Assembly: GCF_000758585.1 (NCBI RefSeq)
Contig: NZ_CP009281.1
Location: 2,852,001-2,916,000 of the forward strand
Direction of reading: 5' to 3'
DNA: 64,000 nt
Source: Paenibacillus sp. FSL R5-0345
GTDB lineage: Bacteria; Bacillota; Bacilli; Paenibacillales; Paenibacillaceae
Under the pieces are notes generated by a model. The model saw only the letters and a list, made by a program, of their open reading frames with translations, was not told where the DNA came from and searched no databases. Positions 8,548 to 17,046 of the stretch are shown here, one piece after another. Each line of letters starts with the position of its first letter. Position 1 is the first letter of the stretch. Position numbers and translations under genes: made by a program.

Positions 8548-9717
8548 TTATTTAGCGGATTCAGTTCCTGCTTCTGCGCTTGCAGATGGTTCAGGAGAAG
8601 CTGTTGCTTCTTTTTTGGCATCCGTAAGTGAATTTGTGATTTTAGCTTTTGCAGTTGTATCTGACAACCAAGAAGTGGAAAGGGTGGAAACCTTTTGAGA
8701 CACAAGCGTCTTTTTGATTTCATCTTTCTTTTCTTCCAAGGTGTAGTTTTTAGCATCTTTGTGGTCGGTTACTTTAATGATGTGATAACCATAATCGGAT
8801 TTCACAGCATCACTTGTTTCCCCGACTTTAAGCTTAAATGCTACATCAGAGAATTCAGCTACCATATCTCCACGTTTGAAGAAGTCTAGATCTCCGCCAT
8901 TATCTTTTGAACCAGTGTCCGAAGATTTTTCTTTGGCTAGTTCAGCGAAATCTGCTCCATCTTTCAATTGCTTCAGAATTGCATCAGCTTCTTCTTTAGT
9001 CTCAACGAGAATGTGGGAAGCGCGAACTTGTTCTTCTTCGTTAAAAGAAGCTTTATTTGCATCATAATATTCCTTGATTTCTTCATCGGTTACAGTTACT
9101 TGCGGCTCAAGAATCTTACGCAGTTTAACTTGCAGTGGCATTTGTTTCTTCAAGTCATCAACGGTCATTGAGCTTTGTTGCAATGCAGCATTAAATGCAG
9201 CTTCTCCGCCGAATTGAGCTTTAAGATCTTCTAATTCAGCATTGATGTCTTCATCAGTAACGGTTACGTTAGCTTTTTTAGCTTCTTGATCAACGAGTTC
9301 TGTAGTAATCATAGCTTGCAGCGTGCTTTCTCCACCAGCTTCGATCAATTTATCATAAAGTTGTTCTTTAGTAATGTTAGTTCCGTTAACGGTAGCAACA
9401 GCTGTGTTGCTGTCGTCCTTTTGGAACGGAGGCTTAATCAGTACAATGATAAGTGCCGCAGCCAGAACCACCGAGGCAATCATCCAGCCCTTGTTACCTT
9501 TAGGAGAAGCTGGTGGAGCAGGTGGGGTTGTATTGTTGTTACTGCCGACTTTGTTCATTACCGGAATACTTTCTTGTTTTACTGTATTCACAGGTTCTTC
9601 AGCAGCTACGACCTCCACTTCATTTACTTCATTGGTATTCTCGGAAGTGTTCAACTCTTCCTCCGTAGTACCGTTGTTTTCTAAGTTCTCATTTCCATTC
9701 AGATCTTTTTTGTCCAT
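8548..9717 (-). CDS. Membrane-anchored peptidyl-prolyl isomerase / foldase (PrsA-type)
   Basis: A 389-residue foldase that should help exported proteins fold on the outer face of the membrane. An acidic, low-complexity cytoplasmic tail (1-75) is followed by one transmembrane helix (about 76-94), a SurA/PrsA N-terminal helical domain (about 105-225) and a parvulin PPIase domain (about 230-325, RASHILVETKEEA, GGDLDFF, SDYGYHIIKV). The tail after 350 is Ala/Ser/Glu-rich. Unlike classical PrsA it has no lipobox and is held by a signal anchor. GAAGGGAG lies about a dozen bases upstream of the ATG. Confidence 0.88.
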   Translation of the reverse strand: MDKKDLNGNENLENNGTTEEELNTSENTNEVNEVEVVAAEEPVNTVKQESIPVMNKVGSNNNTTPPAPPASPKGNKGWMIASVVLAAALIIVLIKPPFQKDDSNTAVATVNGTNITKEQLYDKLIEAGGESTLQAMITTELVDQEAKKANVTVTDEDINAELEDLKAQFGGEAAFNAALQQSSMTVDDLKKQMPLQVKLRKILEPQVTVTDEEIKEYYDANKASFNEEEQVRASHILVETKEEADAILKQLKDGADFAELAKEKSSDTGSKDNGGDLDFFKRGDMVAEFSDVAFKLKVGETSDAVKSDYGYHIIKVTDHKDAKNYTLEEKKDEIKKTLVSQKVSTLSTSWLSDTTAKAKITNSLTDAKKEATASPEPSASAEAGTESAK

Positions 9718-9843
9718 TATGAGTAATGACTCCCTTCAATATAGGTGTTGCTTGTCTATTAACAACTTTAACAGAAATCCAGATCCTAAACCTTAAGAAA
9801 GTATAAAAAAAGATAGGATCTTTTTAAGTTTCTATTAATAAAA

Positions 9844-9888
9844 AGCAAAAAGCCGGAATTGGCATCGGTAACATGCCCTTCCGGCTTA
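9844..9888 (-). terminator. Terminator of the LytTR gene
   Basis: Minus-strand arms AAGCCGGAA and TTCCGGCTT followed by a T-rich run, 15 bases after the LytTR stop codon. Confidence 0.75.
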
Positions 9889-9902
9889 TGGGAATAAGAT
9901 GT

Positions 9903-10238
9903 TTACTTCAGTCCTTTCAATAGATGACGAATACTTTCTTGTTTCCGTCTTGGGACACGAACGTTTTTAGCGAATAGTCCCTTTTCTCCGAAATAAATGC
10001 AGTCGTCTTCGATAGAACTGATCTTGTTCAGATTGACATAACAGCCACCGTACACATGATAGTAAGTTGAATTGGATAACAATCGTTTTAATTGCTCGGC
10101 AGTCATTCTCTTTTTTATGTTGTAGTTTCTGCCGTGAAAAATGACCAAATCATGGTCTCCGACCTTAAAGAACAGAATGTCTGTTTCCACCTCGAAGTCC
10201 TCGTATACATTTCTGGCTTCCAGCAGGATGCTACTCAT
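9903..10238 (-). CDS. Stand-alone LytTR DNA-binding domain regulator
   Basis: A 111-residue protein that is essentially one LytTR domain: DILFFKVGDHDLVIFHGRNYNIKKR, then the TYYHVYGGCYVNLNKISSIEDD segment and a basic C-terminus VRVPRRKQESIRHLLK. LytTR domains bind DNA through a beta fold and normally form the output end of LytR/AgrA response regulators; here there is no receiver domain. The start has GGGGGA upstream. Its promoter contains a perfect cre, so CcpA control by carbon source is likely. Targets are not visible. Confidence 0.8.
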   Translation of the reverse strand: MSSILLEARNVYEDFEVETDILFFKVGDHDLVIFHGRNYNIKKRMTAEQLKRLLSNSTYYHVYGGCYVNLNKISSIEDDCIYFGEKGLFAKNVRVPRRKQESIRHLLKGLK

Positions 10239-10272
10239 TCATGTTCCCCCTTTGTACTTAATAAAAGACTAA

Positions 10273-10314
10273 TGTTAGCGCTTTCATTATAACACACTCC
10301 CTAATCCTTGGAAA
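10273..10314 (-). promoter_or_regulatory. Promoter of the LytTR gene with overlapping cre
   Basis: On the minus strand, TTTCCA (10309-10314), a 17-base spacer and a perfect TATAAT (10286-10291) are followed at once by TGAAAGCGCTAACA (10273-10286), an exact match to the CcpA catabolite-response element. The cre covers the expected start point, a position that gives repression. It is also upstream of the divergent lactonase gene. Confidence 0.7.
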
Positions 10315-10420
10315 GCCTTATTTTTGAACTATTTGTCACACTTTTTACTTTATAGTTTGTCATTAACGTTTAAAAACTGTAAATTATATAATAGCAATAC
10401 TTTGAAGGAGGAATATAGTG

Positions 10421-11527
10421 ATGGAAAAGCAGACTAAGTTATTGCTGTTTACGGGTTCTTATGCAAGTGCCACGGAAAGCGGTGTGCAGGTATTTGAATT
10501 CGATGGCGAAGCAGGAGGTACGTTAAAATTAATCGACTCGGTTCAGGGCTTAACTAACCCTACCTTTGTTAATGTGGATGCTACAGCGCTGCGTTTATAT
10601 GCCATAGGAGAAAAGCCGAATGGTGAGGGTGGAAAAGAGGGCGAAGTCGTTACCTTTGCAATCGATGCTAAGAGTGGGAAATTGAGCGAATTGAACCGAA
10701 TAGCCACAATGCCTGCTTCAGGTAATGGCCAAACGACCACATGTCATATTTCTAGAGACCTAAACAATGAATACGTTGTTGTATGTAGTTATCATGGTGG
10801 CACTGTAGGCTTGATTACATTAGATGAAGAAAAAGTTGCTAGTCAACTTTCGGATGTCGCCATTCATTCCGGCCACGGTCAACACCCTGAACGTCAGGAT
10901 CGCCCGCATCCCCATTCAGCTATCTTCAGTCCGGACGGGCAGTATCTGTTTGTTTCTGATCTTGGTCTGGATATCATTCGGTCCTACAGAATCAACAGAG
11001 ATTTGAACAAACTAGAAGTTCACGCTGATACGGTGCTTCATCCGGGAGCGGGACCTCGTCATTTTACTTTTCATCCAGATGGAAAGTCAGCTTATGTAAT
11101 AAACGAAGTGGATTCCACGATAACATCGTTTACATATGACAGTGCTAGAGGTACTCTTCACACTGTAGATACAGTTTCTACTTTGCCTGAGGATTTTAAG
11201 GAAGAGAATACTTGTGCCGAAATTGCTACTTCAATAGATGGAAAATATCTTTACGCATCTAACCGTGGAGCAGATAATATCGCAGTATTTGCGGTGGATC
11301 CCGCTACTGCCAAGCTTACATTAATTGAATATGTATCCACTCGTGGAGGGCATCCTCGACACTTCTCTTTAACTCCGGATGGGGCTTATCTGATTGTTGC
11401 GAATCGTGACGCTAATAACTTGGTTGTATTCTCTATTGAAGCAGCTAGTGGTCGTCTCGTATTTACTGGAAATACAGCCGAGGTATCTAAGCCGGTATGT
11501 GTGAAGCCTGTGATTTTCCCTGTATAA
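10421..11527 (+). CDS. Lactonase family beta-propeller protein (6-phosphogluconolactonase-like)
   Basis: A 368-residue seven-bladed beta propeller of the Pgl/YkgB family, which hydrolyses 6-phosphogluconolactone in the oxidative pentose phosphate pathway. Visible repeats include HPERQDRPHPHSAIFSPDGQ (about 152-171), HPGAGPRHFTFHPDGKSAYV (about 206-225) and RGGHPRHFSLTPDGAYLIV (about 309-327). A GTG at 10418 directly precedes the ATG; GGAGG at 10408-10412 fits either. It stands alone and ends in a strong terminator. Related lactonases act on other sugar lactones, so the exact substrate is inferred. Confidence 0.85.
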   Translation: MEKQTKLLLFTGSYASATESGVQVFEFDGEAGGTLKLIDSVQGLTNPTFVNVDATALRLYAIGEKPNGEGGKEGEVVTFAIDAKSGKLSELNRIATMPASGNGQTTTCHISRDLNNEYVVVCSYHGGTVGLITLDEEKVASQLSDVAIHSGHGQHPERQDRPHPHSAIFSPDGQYLFVSDLGLDIIRSYRINRDLNKLEVHADTVLHPGAGPRHFTFHPDGKSAYVINEVDSTITSFTYDSARGTLHTVDTVSTLPEDFKEENTCAEIATSIDGKYLYASNRGADNIAVFAVDPATAKLTLIEYVSTRGGHPRHFSLTPDGAYLIVANRDANNLVVFSIEAASGRLVFTGNTAEVSKPVCVKPVIFPV

Positions 11528-11573
11528 AAGAAGCTCATTAACAAGAGTGAATTAGACAATTTAAGAAATAATA

Positions 11574-11613
11574 AAGGGAACACCGGAAATGTTGTCCGGT
11601 GTTCCCTTTATTA
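11574..11613. terminator. Strong bidirectional terminator
   Basis: Perfect 15-base arms (AAAGGGAACACCGGA and its complement) with a six-base loop and A/T-rich flanks lie between the convergent lactonase and Hfq-like genes. Confidence 0.88.
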
Positions 11614-11650
11614 TTGAAAAGAGGATGAAGAAATGAAATGAGCTTGTGAG

Positions 11651-11872
11651 CTATTTGAGTGAGACGGGCTTAAGAGGTACAATAGTGGATACTGCAGATT
11701 TAAATAGCACATTCTGTCTGCCATCACCTTGACCCTGTAAAGTGATTGTGAATGCATCATACGAGGTTACGACGCCTTGCATTTTCACACCATTCGTTGT
11801 GAAAATCGTCACGGGCACCTTTGTGGAAATAAACTGGTTCAACAAACGTTCCTGTAATTTTAGACTCTCCAC
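11651..11872 (-). CDS. Divergent Hfq (Sm-like RNA-binding protein)
   Basis: A 73-residue Hfq-family protein. The N-terminal helix KLQERLLNQF keeps the glutamine of the proximal RNA site (Gln7); Sm1 is VPVTIFTTNGVKMQG...SYDAFTITL (19-45); Sm2 is FKSAVSTIVP (57-66). The family consensus in Sm2 is YKHAIS, so the tyrosine is Phe57 and the usually invariant histidine is Ser59. GTG start, with GGAG upstream. It is not next to miaA, where Bacillus hfq usually sits, so it may be a second copy. Hexameric RNA binding is expected, but the altered Sm2 motif may change it. Confidence 0.82.
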   Translation of the reverse strand: MESLKLQERLLNQFISTKVPVTIFTTNGVKMQGVVTSYDAFTITLQGQGDGRQNVLFKSAVSTIVPLKPVSLK

Positions 11873-11982
11873 TTTGGCAGCACTCCATCTTTTTGTATAT
11901 TTATTTCTCTATAATTATAGCACGGGTTAGAGCTTCACTGGAAATGCGATCGACAGGCACAAAATTAGACACGGAGGTATTT

Positions 11983-12624
11983 ATGCTTTATTATCAGAAC
12001 TGGTCTAGAGGTTTTCGTTATTTTATAGGGTTTGCTGCTTGTTTCGTCGTTATTGCGATTCTAGTTCATATGAATAAGGTATCATCATTTGATAACTATA
12101 TGATTCATTTGGTTCAATCCGCTGAATCACCTGGGCTGACCTCATTTGCGAAAGGATTATCTCTGATTGGTTCCTCTAAGGTAGCGATTGGAATATCTAT
12201 CGGTACGATGGCTCTGCTCTATTTTCTGCTGAAACATCGGCTTGAGCTAATTCTATTCCTATGGGTTGGACTAGGCTCACAGCTATTGAATACACTTATG
12301 AAGTTGTGGTTTCAAAGGGAACGCCCGAATTTCCATCGTATTGTCCAAGAGATTGGGTATAGTTTCCCAAGTGGACACTCTATGGCAGCCTTCTCCTTGT
12401 ATGGGGTAATTGCCTATTTACTGTGGCGGCATTTGCCGCGAAGAAGTGAACGGATCCTGTTAATAATGTTTGCAGTATTCATGATCGTAGGCATTGGCTG
12501 GAGTCGTATTTATTTGGGAGTCCATTATCCTAGCGACGTTATTGGAGGTTTTGCTGCGAGTGGCGCATGGCTGATGTTATCCGTCGGTCTATTTGAAGCC
12601 TATAAAAAACGGATATCTTCATAA
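11983..12624 (+). CDS. PAP2 family phosphatase
   Basis: A 213-residue integral membrane phosphatase with about six transmembrane helices. The three PAP2 signature blocks are present: KLWFQRERP (about 106-114), SFPSGHSMAAF (about 128-138) and SRIYLGVHYPSDVIGG (about 174-189). Such enzymes dephosphorylate phosphatidic acid, phosphatidylglycerol phosphate or undecaprenyl pyrophosphate on the outer face. The frame opens at 11893, but GGAGG at 11973-11977 points to the ATG at 11983. Upstream it is divergent from hfq. Confidence 0.85.
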   Translation: MLYYQNWSRGFRYFIGFAACFVVIAILVHMNKVSSFDNYMIHLVQSAESPGLTSFAKGLSLIGSSKVAIGISIGTMALLYFLLKHRLELILFLWVGLGSQLLNTLMKLWFQRERPNFHRIVQEIGYSFPSGHSMAAFSLYGVIAYLLWRHLPRRSERILLIMFAVFMIVGIGWSRIYLGVHYPSDVIGGFAASGAWLMLSVGLFEAYKKRISS

Positions 12625-12669
12625 GGAATGGAGATACCCGTCGATTAGTTAAGGATTCAGTGGGATATT

Positions 12670-13167
12670 TTAAGGGTTCATCACATGATGTTCCGAAGAT
12701 TTTCGATCCTGGAAATGACCCATTTTACCTATTTTTTTCTTCAGCATAGAAGGAAGTCCAGCCTTTAGCTTTTGGGCTTCTTCTTTCGTGAGCCGTCCCT
12801 CGGTGATGGCTTGATCCAGCCGCTTACTTGCGGATTCGCTGAGCTTCTGAATATATTGCTCCTCTGTCCAGCCTTTTTTCTCACGGGCTAGCTCGGGGAG
12901 GGTTTTGCCTGATTTAAGGCTATTGATTAGCTCTGTTCGATCCATCTCAAGCAGCTTGGCTGTTTCGAAAATAATGAAATGTCCGCCGGCTCTGAATTTC
13001 CCGTCTTTCCCTGGAGGGGGTCTATGACCTTTTTCCAAGGGTCCAGAATCAGGTGCAGCGGAAGTTACATTCTCAGCTGACGCATGCCCAATAGGAGCAA
13101 GAGCTGAAGACAGACTGAGGAAAAGAACCGCTGTAATAGTCGCGAATTTTTTGATGTTGTTATTCAT
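12670..13167 (-). CDS. Secreted protein of unknown function
   Basis: A 165-residue protein with a classical signal peptide (1-31, cleavage near GHASA). After a Pro/Gly-rich linker rich in charged residues, residues 60-150 form a helical region with two short repeats resembling small secreted helical proteins: LLEMDRTELINSLKSGKTLPELAREKKGW and RLDQAITEGRLTKEEAQKLK, a pattern seen in YckD/DUF2680-like secreted proteins. The GAGGTGAG ribosome binding site is good. Function is unknown; a cell-wall or extracellular role is likely only from its export. Confidence 0.65.
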   Translation of the reverse strand: MNNNIKKFATITAVLFLSLSSALAPIGHASAENVTSAAPDSGPLEKGHRPPPGKDGKFRAGGHFIIFETAKLLEMDRTELINSLKSGKTLPELAREKKGWTEEQYIQKLSESASKRLDQAITEGRLTKEEAQKLKAGLPSMLKKKIGKMGHFQDRKSSEHHVMNP

Positions 13168-13355
13168 TCACTCACCTCGTATGTTATATGTGATAGGTAC
13201 TTACTTGAATTAGTATTCCCTGAAAGCTGAAAGAATCATGAGTGAGAGCTTAAATGATCTTAAAATTCATCAACTCTAGGCTTGGGTAATTAGAGGAATG
13301 AGGGATTAACAGATGTCCATATTGCAGAGTGGGCCAATTTTTAGGGGGGATATTT

Positions 13356-14402
13356 TTGGCTTTTGGAGCTCGCATATTTAAAACAGGAATGGCAGTCACG
13401 CTTGCCTTGTATCTAGCCGAACTGTTACATTTCCCATCTTCTGTGGGCGCTGCAATCGCAGCAATTTTCGCTATGCAGCCATCGATTTATCGCTCTTGGC
13501 GTTATTTTCTTGATCAGCTGACAACGACTACTATGGGCGCGATACTCGCTCTTCTGGGAGGAATGCTGTTATCTAATAGTCCAATTGCGGTTGGGTTAGT
13601 CTGTATTCTTGTCATAATGATCAGTATGAAAATTAACCGAGCGGATACAATTAGCCTGACGCTAGTCACAGTTATCACAGTGATGGAGGCTTCTGGAGAA
13701 TGGCAGTTCGCACTGAATCGTTTCTTATTGACATTGACAGGGATTGTTTCTGCATTTCTAATCAATATTATAGTAGTTCCTCCGAAACCACGTAAACAGT
13801 ACATCAAGCAGATTGAGAACGTCTTTGCCAGCCTATCCTTGCTGCTAAGAACGGCAGTATCTCATGAGATGAAGGAAAGTGTGTTTCGTGATGAAAAGCT
13901 TGCACTGGAGTCATCCATTAAATCTTTAGCGGATAAGTATGCTTTGTTTGAAGAGGAGCAGAAACAGCTAAAGCGGGCGAAGTACAGTCAGACTAGACAG
14001 ATGGTTGTCTATAAGAACCTGTTATCATCTTTACAAAAAGGCTTCGATGTTCTTGAGGCTGTGGACCGGCATTATTTTCAAGCGGATCGAAGCGAAGAGA
14101 CTGATGCATTGTTTGACAGTCATTTGGAGCAGTTAATCAAATATCATCAACTGATCTTGTTGAAATTTGAAGATAAACTTAAACCGAACACCAATGAATC
14201 AGAACCCTTGGGAGACGAGAATGATGGATTTTTGAATTCAACGATCCTAGGGTATAATGCGGAGAAAATAGGTCAACTACGTTTGTATGTTGTAGCCGCA
14301 GCTATTTACGATTACGGGTATCAATTAGAACGCCTGGATAAAGTGGCAGATCAAATGAATCGTATAGCGACTGAGGAAAAAGAAACGGATCGTGAAGCAT
14401 AG
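13356..14402 (+). CDS. Aromatic acid exporter family protein (ArAE/DUF939)
   Basis: A 348-residue protein with four to five N-terminal transmembrane helices (about 5-145) typical of the FUSC/ArAE_1 group: GARIFKTGMAVTLALYLAELL and AIFAMQPSIYRSW. A long helical cytoplasmic region with coiled-coil character (about 150-340) follows. Family members are thought to export aromatic carboxylates or other small acids; the substrate here is unknown. The frame could start at GTG 13329, but AGGGGGG at 13342-13348 sits properly before the TTG at 13356, and the family usually begins at this point. Confidence 0.8.
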   Translation: MAFGARIFKTGMAVTLALYLAELLHFPSSVGAAIAAIFAMQPSIYRSWRYFLDQLTTTTMGAILALLGGMLLSNSPIAVGLVCILVIMISMKINRADTISLTLVTVITVMEASGEWQFALNRFLLTLTGIVSAFLINIIVVPPKPRKQYIKQIENVFASLSLLLRTAVSHEMKESVFRDEKLALESSIKSLADKYALFEEEQKQLKRAKYSQTRQMVVYKNLLSSLQKGFDVLEAVDRHYFQADRSEETDALFDSHLEQLIKYHQLILLKFEDKLKPNTNESEPLGDENDGFLNSTILGYNAEKIGQLRLYVVAAAIYDYGYQLERLDKVADQMNRIATEEKETDREA

Positions 14403-14482
14403 AACATAACCTTTTGATGTGCAACATATAAGCTTAAGGATTATGTTCAGAGTGAAACTTATACTTCTTATTTTTATTAACA

Positions 14483-14507
14483 AATCCGGTCCCAGAGGGG
14501 CCGGATT
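14483..14507. terminator. Possible weak terminator or stem-loop
   Basis: Eleven-base arms AATCCGGTCCC and GGGGCCGGATT with a three-base loop follow the exporter gene, but no T-run comes after on the plus strand, so termination is uncertain. Confidence 0.35.
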
Positions 14508-14565
14508 CATCTATTAAGAGTATCCTCACTTGAAATATCAACCTTCCAAAAGGGGATGAAATGTA

Positions 14566-16917
14566 GTGGAGAATCATGAAATTGAATGGAAAGAAGAACA
14601 GCAGCGAGTAGACGGAGTGACCAAGCTTTTGTCTGCCCATATCCGGCGTTTATCTGAGGAGCTCGGACTTCATCGTAGTGATGTGGTAGATATGCGGAAA
14701 GACTTCTGGGAAGAGGTTACGGTAAACTTCAGTAGTCCAGATGATTTAGGGGAAACTTCAACAAGTCTTCGCCAACAATCCCAAATCTTGAATGAACGCG
14801 AACGCCATCATTTACAGTCAAGCAAGGCACTGAAAAAATATAAAAAGCTGCTCGTCTCTCCATACTTTGGGCGTATTGACTTTACAGAAGCACCAAATGG
14901 AGAAACTGAAAAGATATATCTAGGAATTGGATCTTTGATGGAGGATGATGGCACCTTCTTGATCTATGACTGGCGGGCACCCATATCGAGCTTATATTAT
15001 GACGGAGCACCTGGTCCTGCAGCTTATGAAACGCCTGGTGGACTAGTTTCAGGCACAATGAATCTTAAGCGGCAATTTGTAATAGCTGATGGTGTTATTG
15101 AAGTGATGTTTGATACTGGTGTTACGATCGGTGACGAGCTTTTGCAGCAGGTGCTTAGCCATAGTGCCGATGATCGAATGAAGAGTATTGTAGCTACCAT
15201 TCAGAAAGAGCAAAATGCGATTATCCGTAACGATAAAAGCCGGATGCTGGTTGTACAGGGTGCAGCAGGGAGCGGGAAAACCTCAGCTGCACTGCAACGG
15301 GTAGCTTATCTTTTGTATAAATACCGTGAAGTTCTGCAGGCAGATCAAATGCTTTTGTTCTCGCCAAACCCACTGTTTAATAGCTATGTATCTACCGTAC
15401 TCCCAGAGCTAGGTGAAGAAAATATGCAGCAAACCACCTTCCAGATGTATTTGGAGCACCGTCTGGGACATGAATTTCAGCTTGAAGATGTCTTTAGTCA
15501 AACAGAAAGCCTATTGAATGCCCCTGACGGCCCTGAGGTGGCTATACGCAGAGAAGGCATCGCTTATAAATCATCCGTACCTTTTCTCGATGCAATTCGT
15601 CGATATGCTACGATGCTTGAGCATGAGGGCATGATGTTCAAACCCTTAATGTTTCAAGGAAGGGCAGTCGTCAGTAAGGAAGAGATGGAACGTCACTTCT
15701 ATGCTTATGATCCAGCCATTAAGCTAGCGAACCGTGTAGACCTGATGACACGTTGGCTGCTGAAGAAGATCGCTGATTTTAGTCATGAGGAAAGAAATGC
15801 TTCATGGGTGGAAGATCAAATTGAGCTATTGGACTCCAGTGATTATCATCGTGCTTATCAGATGTTGCGACGTAAGAAGAAAGCTACGCAGGATAGCTTT
15901 GATGATTTTGATACGGAAAAAGAAGTGTTATCCCGGTATGTAGTCAGCCAACGCTTAAAACCACTGCGCGGGTGGACTAAACGAGGCCGTTTTGTGGATG
16001 TTAAGGGGTTGTACAGTACGCTGTTTACTGATCGTGAGCTTATGGAACGTCTAAATGGTGTTAATTCTCTACCGGAAATCTGGGATGAGATCTGTGAGCA
16101 AACGCTAAAATCTATCGCAGTGAACGAGCTGGCTTATGAAGATGCCACTCCATTCCTGTATTTAAAGGAGCTAAGCCAAGGCTTCCGTACCAACACGTTG
16201 ATTCGTCATGTGATTGTGGATGAAGTACAAGACTACTCCCCTTTCCAATTAGAGTTCATGCGCCGTTTATTTCCAAGGGCTAAAATGACCGTATTGGGTG
16301 ATCTGAATCAGGCGATTTATGCACAAGGTGAAGTGCTAGGCGATTTGTCTAGTTTAGTTAGCATCTATGGTGAAGAAAATACAGAAGTGATCTCATTAAC
16401 CCGTAGCTACCGCTCCACTTATGAGATTGTGGAATTTACCCGGGCAATGATTCCTGGCGGAGAACGTATTGTGCCGTTTAATCGGCGCGGAGAAGAACCT
16501 CAATTAAATGTAGTATCTAGCGAGGATGAGCTTCTAAATGCAGTTGAAAAGGATATCCGGAATTTGCAATCAAAGGGGTATCATTATGTGGCTGTCATCT
16601 GTAAAACAGCAGAGGAAAGCGCACGGGTTCACGATGAACTACATAGTAAGCTACCGGTAAGGCTCGTTACGAAGGAAACACCGAATTTCCAGAAGGGAAC
16701 ACTGGTGCTACCTGCTTACTTAGCCAAAGGTGTGGAGTTTGATGCTGTTATCATCTACGATGGTTCAGCTGAACGATATGGCAGAGAAAGTGAGCGTAAA
16801 TTGTTCTATACAGCTTGCACTAGGGCTATGCACTTGCTTCATATTTTTAGTCTGGGGGAACCGAACCGATTCCTTCCAAACGTAAATGCGAAGACCATGA
16901 TTGCAAATTCGCTGTAA
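14566..16917 (+). CDS. helD: HelD, RNA polymerase-recycling UvrD-like ATPase
   Basis: A 783-residue superfamily 1 helicase-like protein that in Bacillus binds stalled or post-termination RNA polymerase and frees it from DNA. An N-terminal charged coiled coil (1-100) that reaches into the polymerase channel is followed by the UvrD-type ATPase: Walker A QGAAGSGKTSAA (about 231-242), DEVQDYSP (about 552-559, Walker B), GDLNQAIYAQG, the arginine motif SYRSTYEI, and a final TACTRAMHLLHIF. GTG start with AGGGGATG upstream. It stands alone between terminator-like elements. Confidence 0.88.
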   Translation: MENHEIEWKEEQQRVDGVTKLLSAHIRRLSEELGLHRSDVVDMRKDFWEEVTVNFSSPDDLGETSTSLRQQSQILNERERHHLQSSKALKKYKKLLVSPYFGRIDFTEAPNGETEKIYLGIGSLMEDDGTFLIYDWRAPISSLYYDGAPGPAAYETPGGLVSGTMNLKRQFVIADGVIEVMFDTGVTIGDELLQQVLSHSADDRMKSIVATIQKEQNAIIRNDKSRMLVVQGAAGSGKTSAALQRVAYLLYKYREVLQADQMLLFSPNPLFNSYVSTVLPELGEENMQQTTFQMYLEHRLGHEFQLEDVFSQTESLLNAPDGPEVAIRREGIAYKSSVPFLDAIRRYATMLEHEGMMFKPLMFQGRAVVSKEEMERHFYAYDPAIKLANRVDLMTRWLLKKIADFSHEERNASWVEDQIELLDSSDYHRAYQMLRRKKKATQDSFDDFDTEKEVLSRYVVSQRLKPLRGWTKRGRFVDVKGLYSTLFTDRELMERLNGVNSLPEIWDEICEQTLKSIAVNELAYEDATPFLYLKELSQGFRTNTLIRHVIVDEVQDYSPFQLEFMRRLFPRAKMTVLGDLNQAIYAQGEVLGDLSSLVSIYGEENTEVISLTRSYRSTYEIVEFTRAMIPGGERIVPFNRRGEEPQLNVVSSEDELLNAVEKDIRNLQSKGYHYVAVICKTAEESARVHDELHSKLPVRLVTKETPNFQKGTLVLPAYLAKGVEFDAVIIYDGSAERYGRESERKLFYTACTRAMHLLHIFSLGEPNRFLPNVNAKTMIANSL

Positions 16918-16937
16918 AGCCTAATCTTTTAAACGTA

Positions 16938-16975
16938 AGATCGTCCTTTCGCTTTGGCGGGGGACGGTCTTTTTG
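16938..16975 (+). terminator. Terminator of helD
   Basis: Arms GATCGTCC and GGACGGTC followed by TTTTT, about 20 bases after the stop codon. Confidence 0.75.
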
Positions 16976-17046
16976 TATGGATGAATAAAGAGGGATGAAC
17001 AAACCACAATATAGAGAGTCGCAAACAATGCAAAGGTGGTCAGTTC

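Noticed and set aside
9286..9796. Two long plus-strand frames opposite the foldase gene.
   Set aside because: They are shadows of the acidic, repetitive N-terminal coding region of the foldase; no ribosome binding site and low-complexity hydrophobic products.
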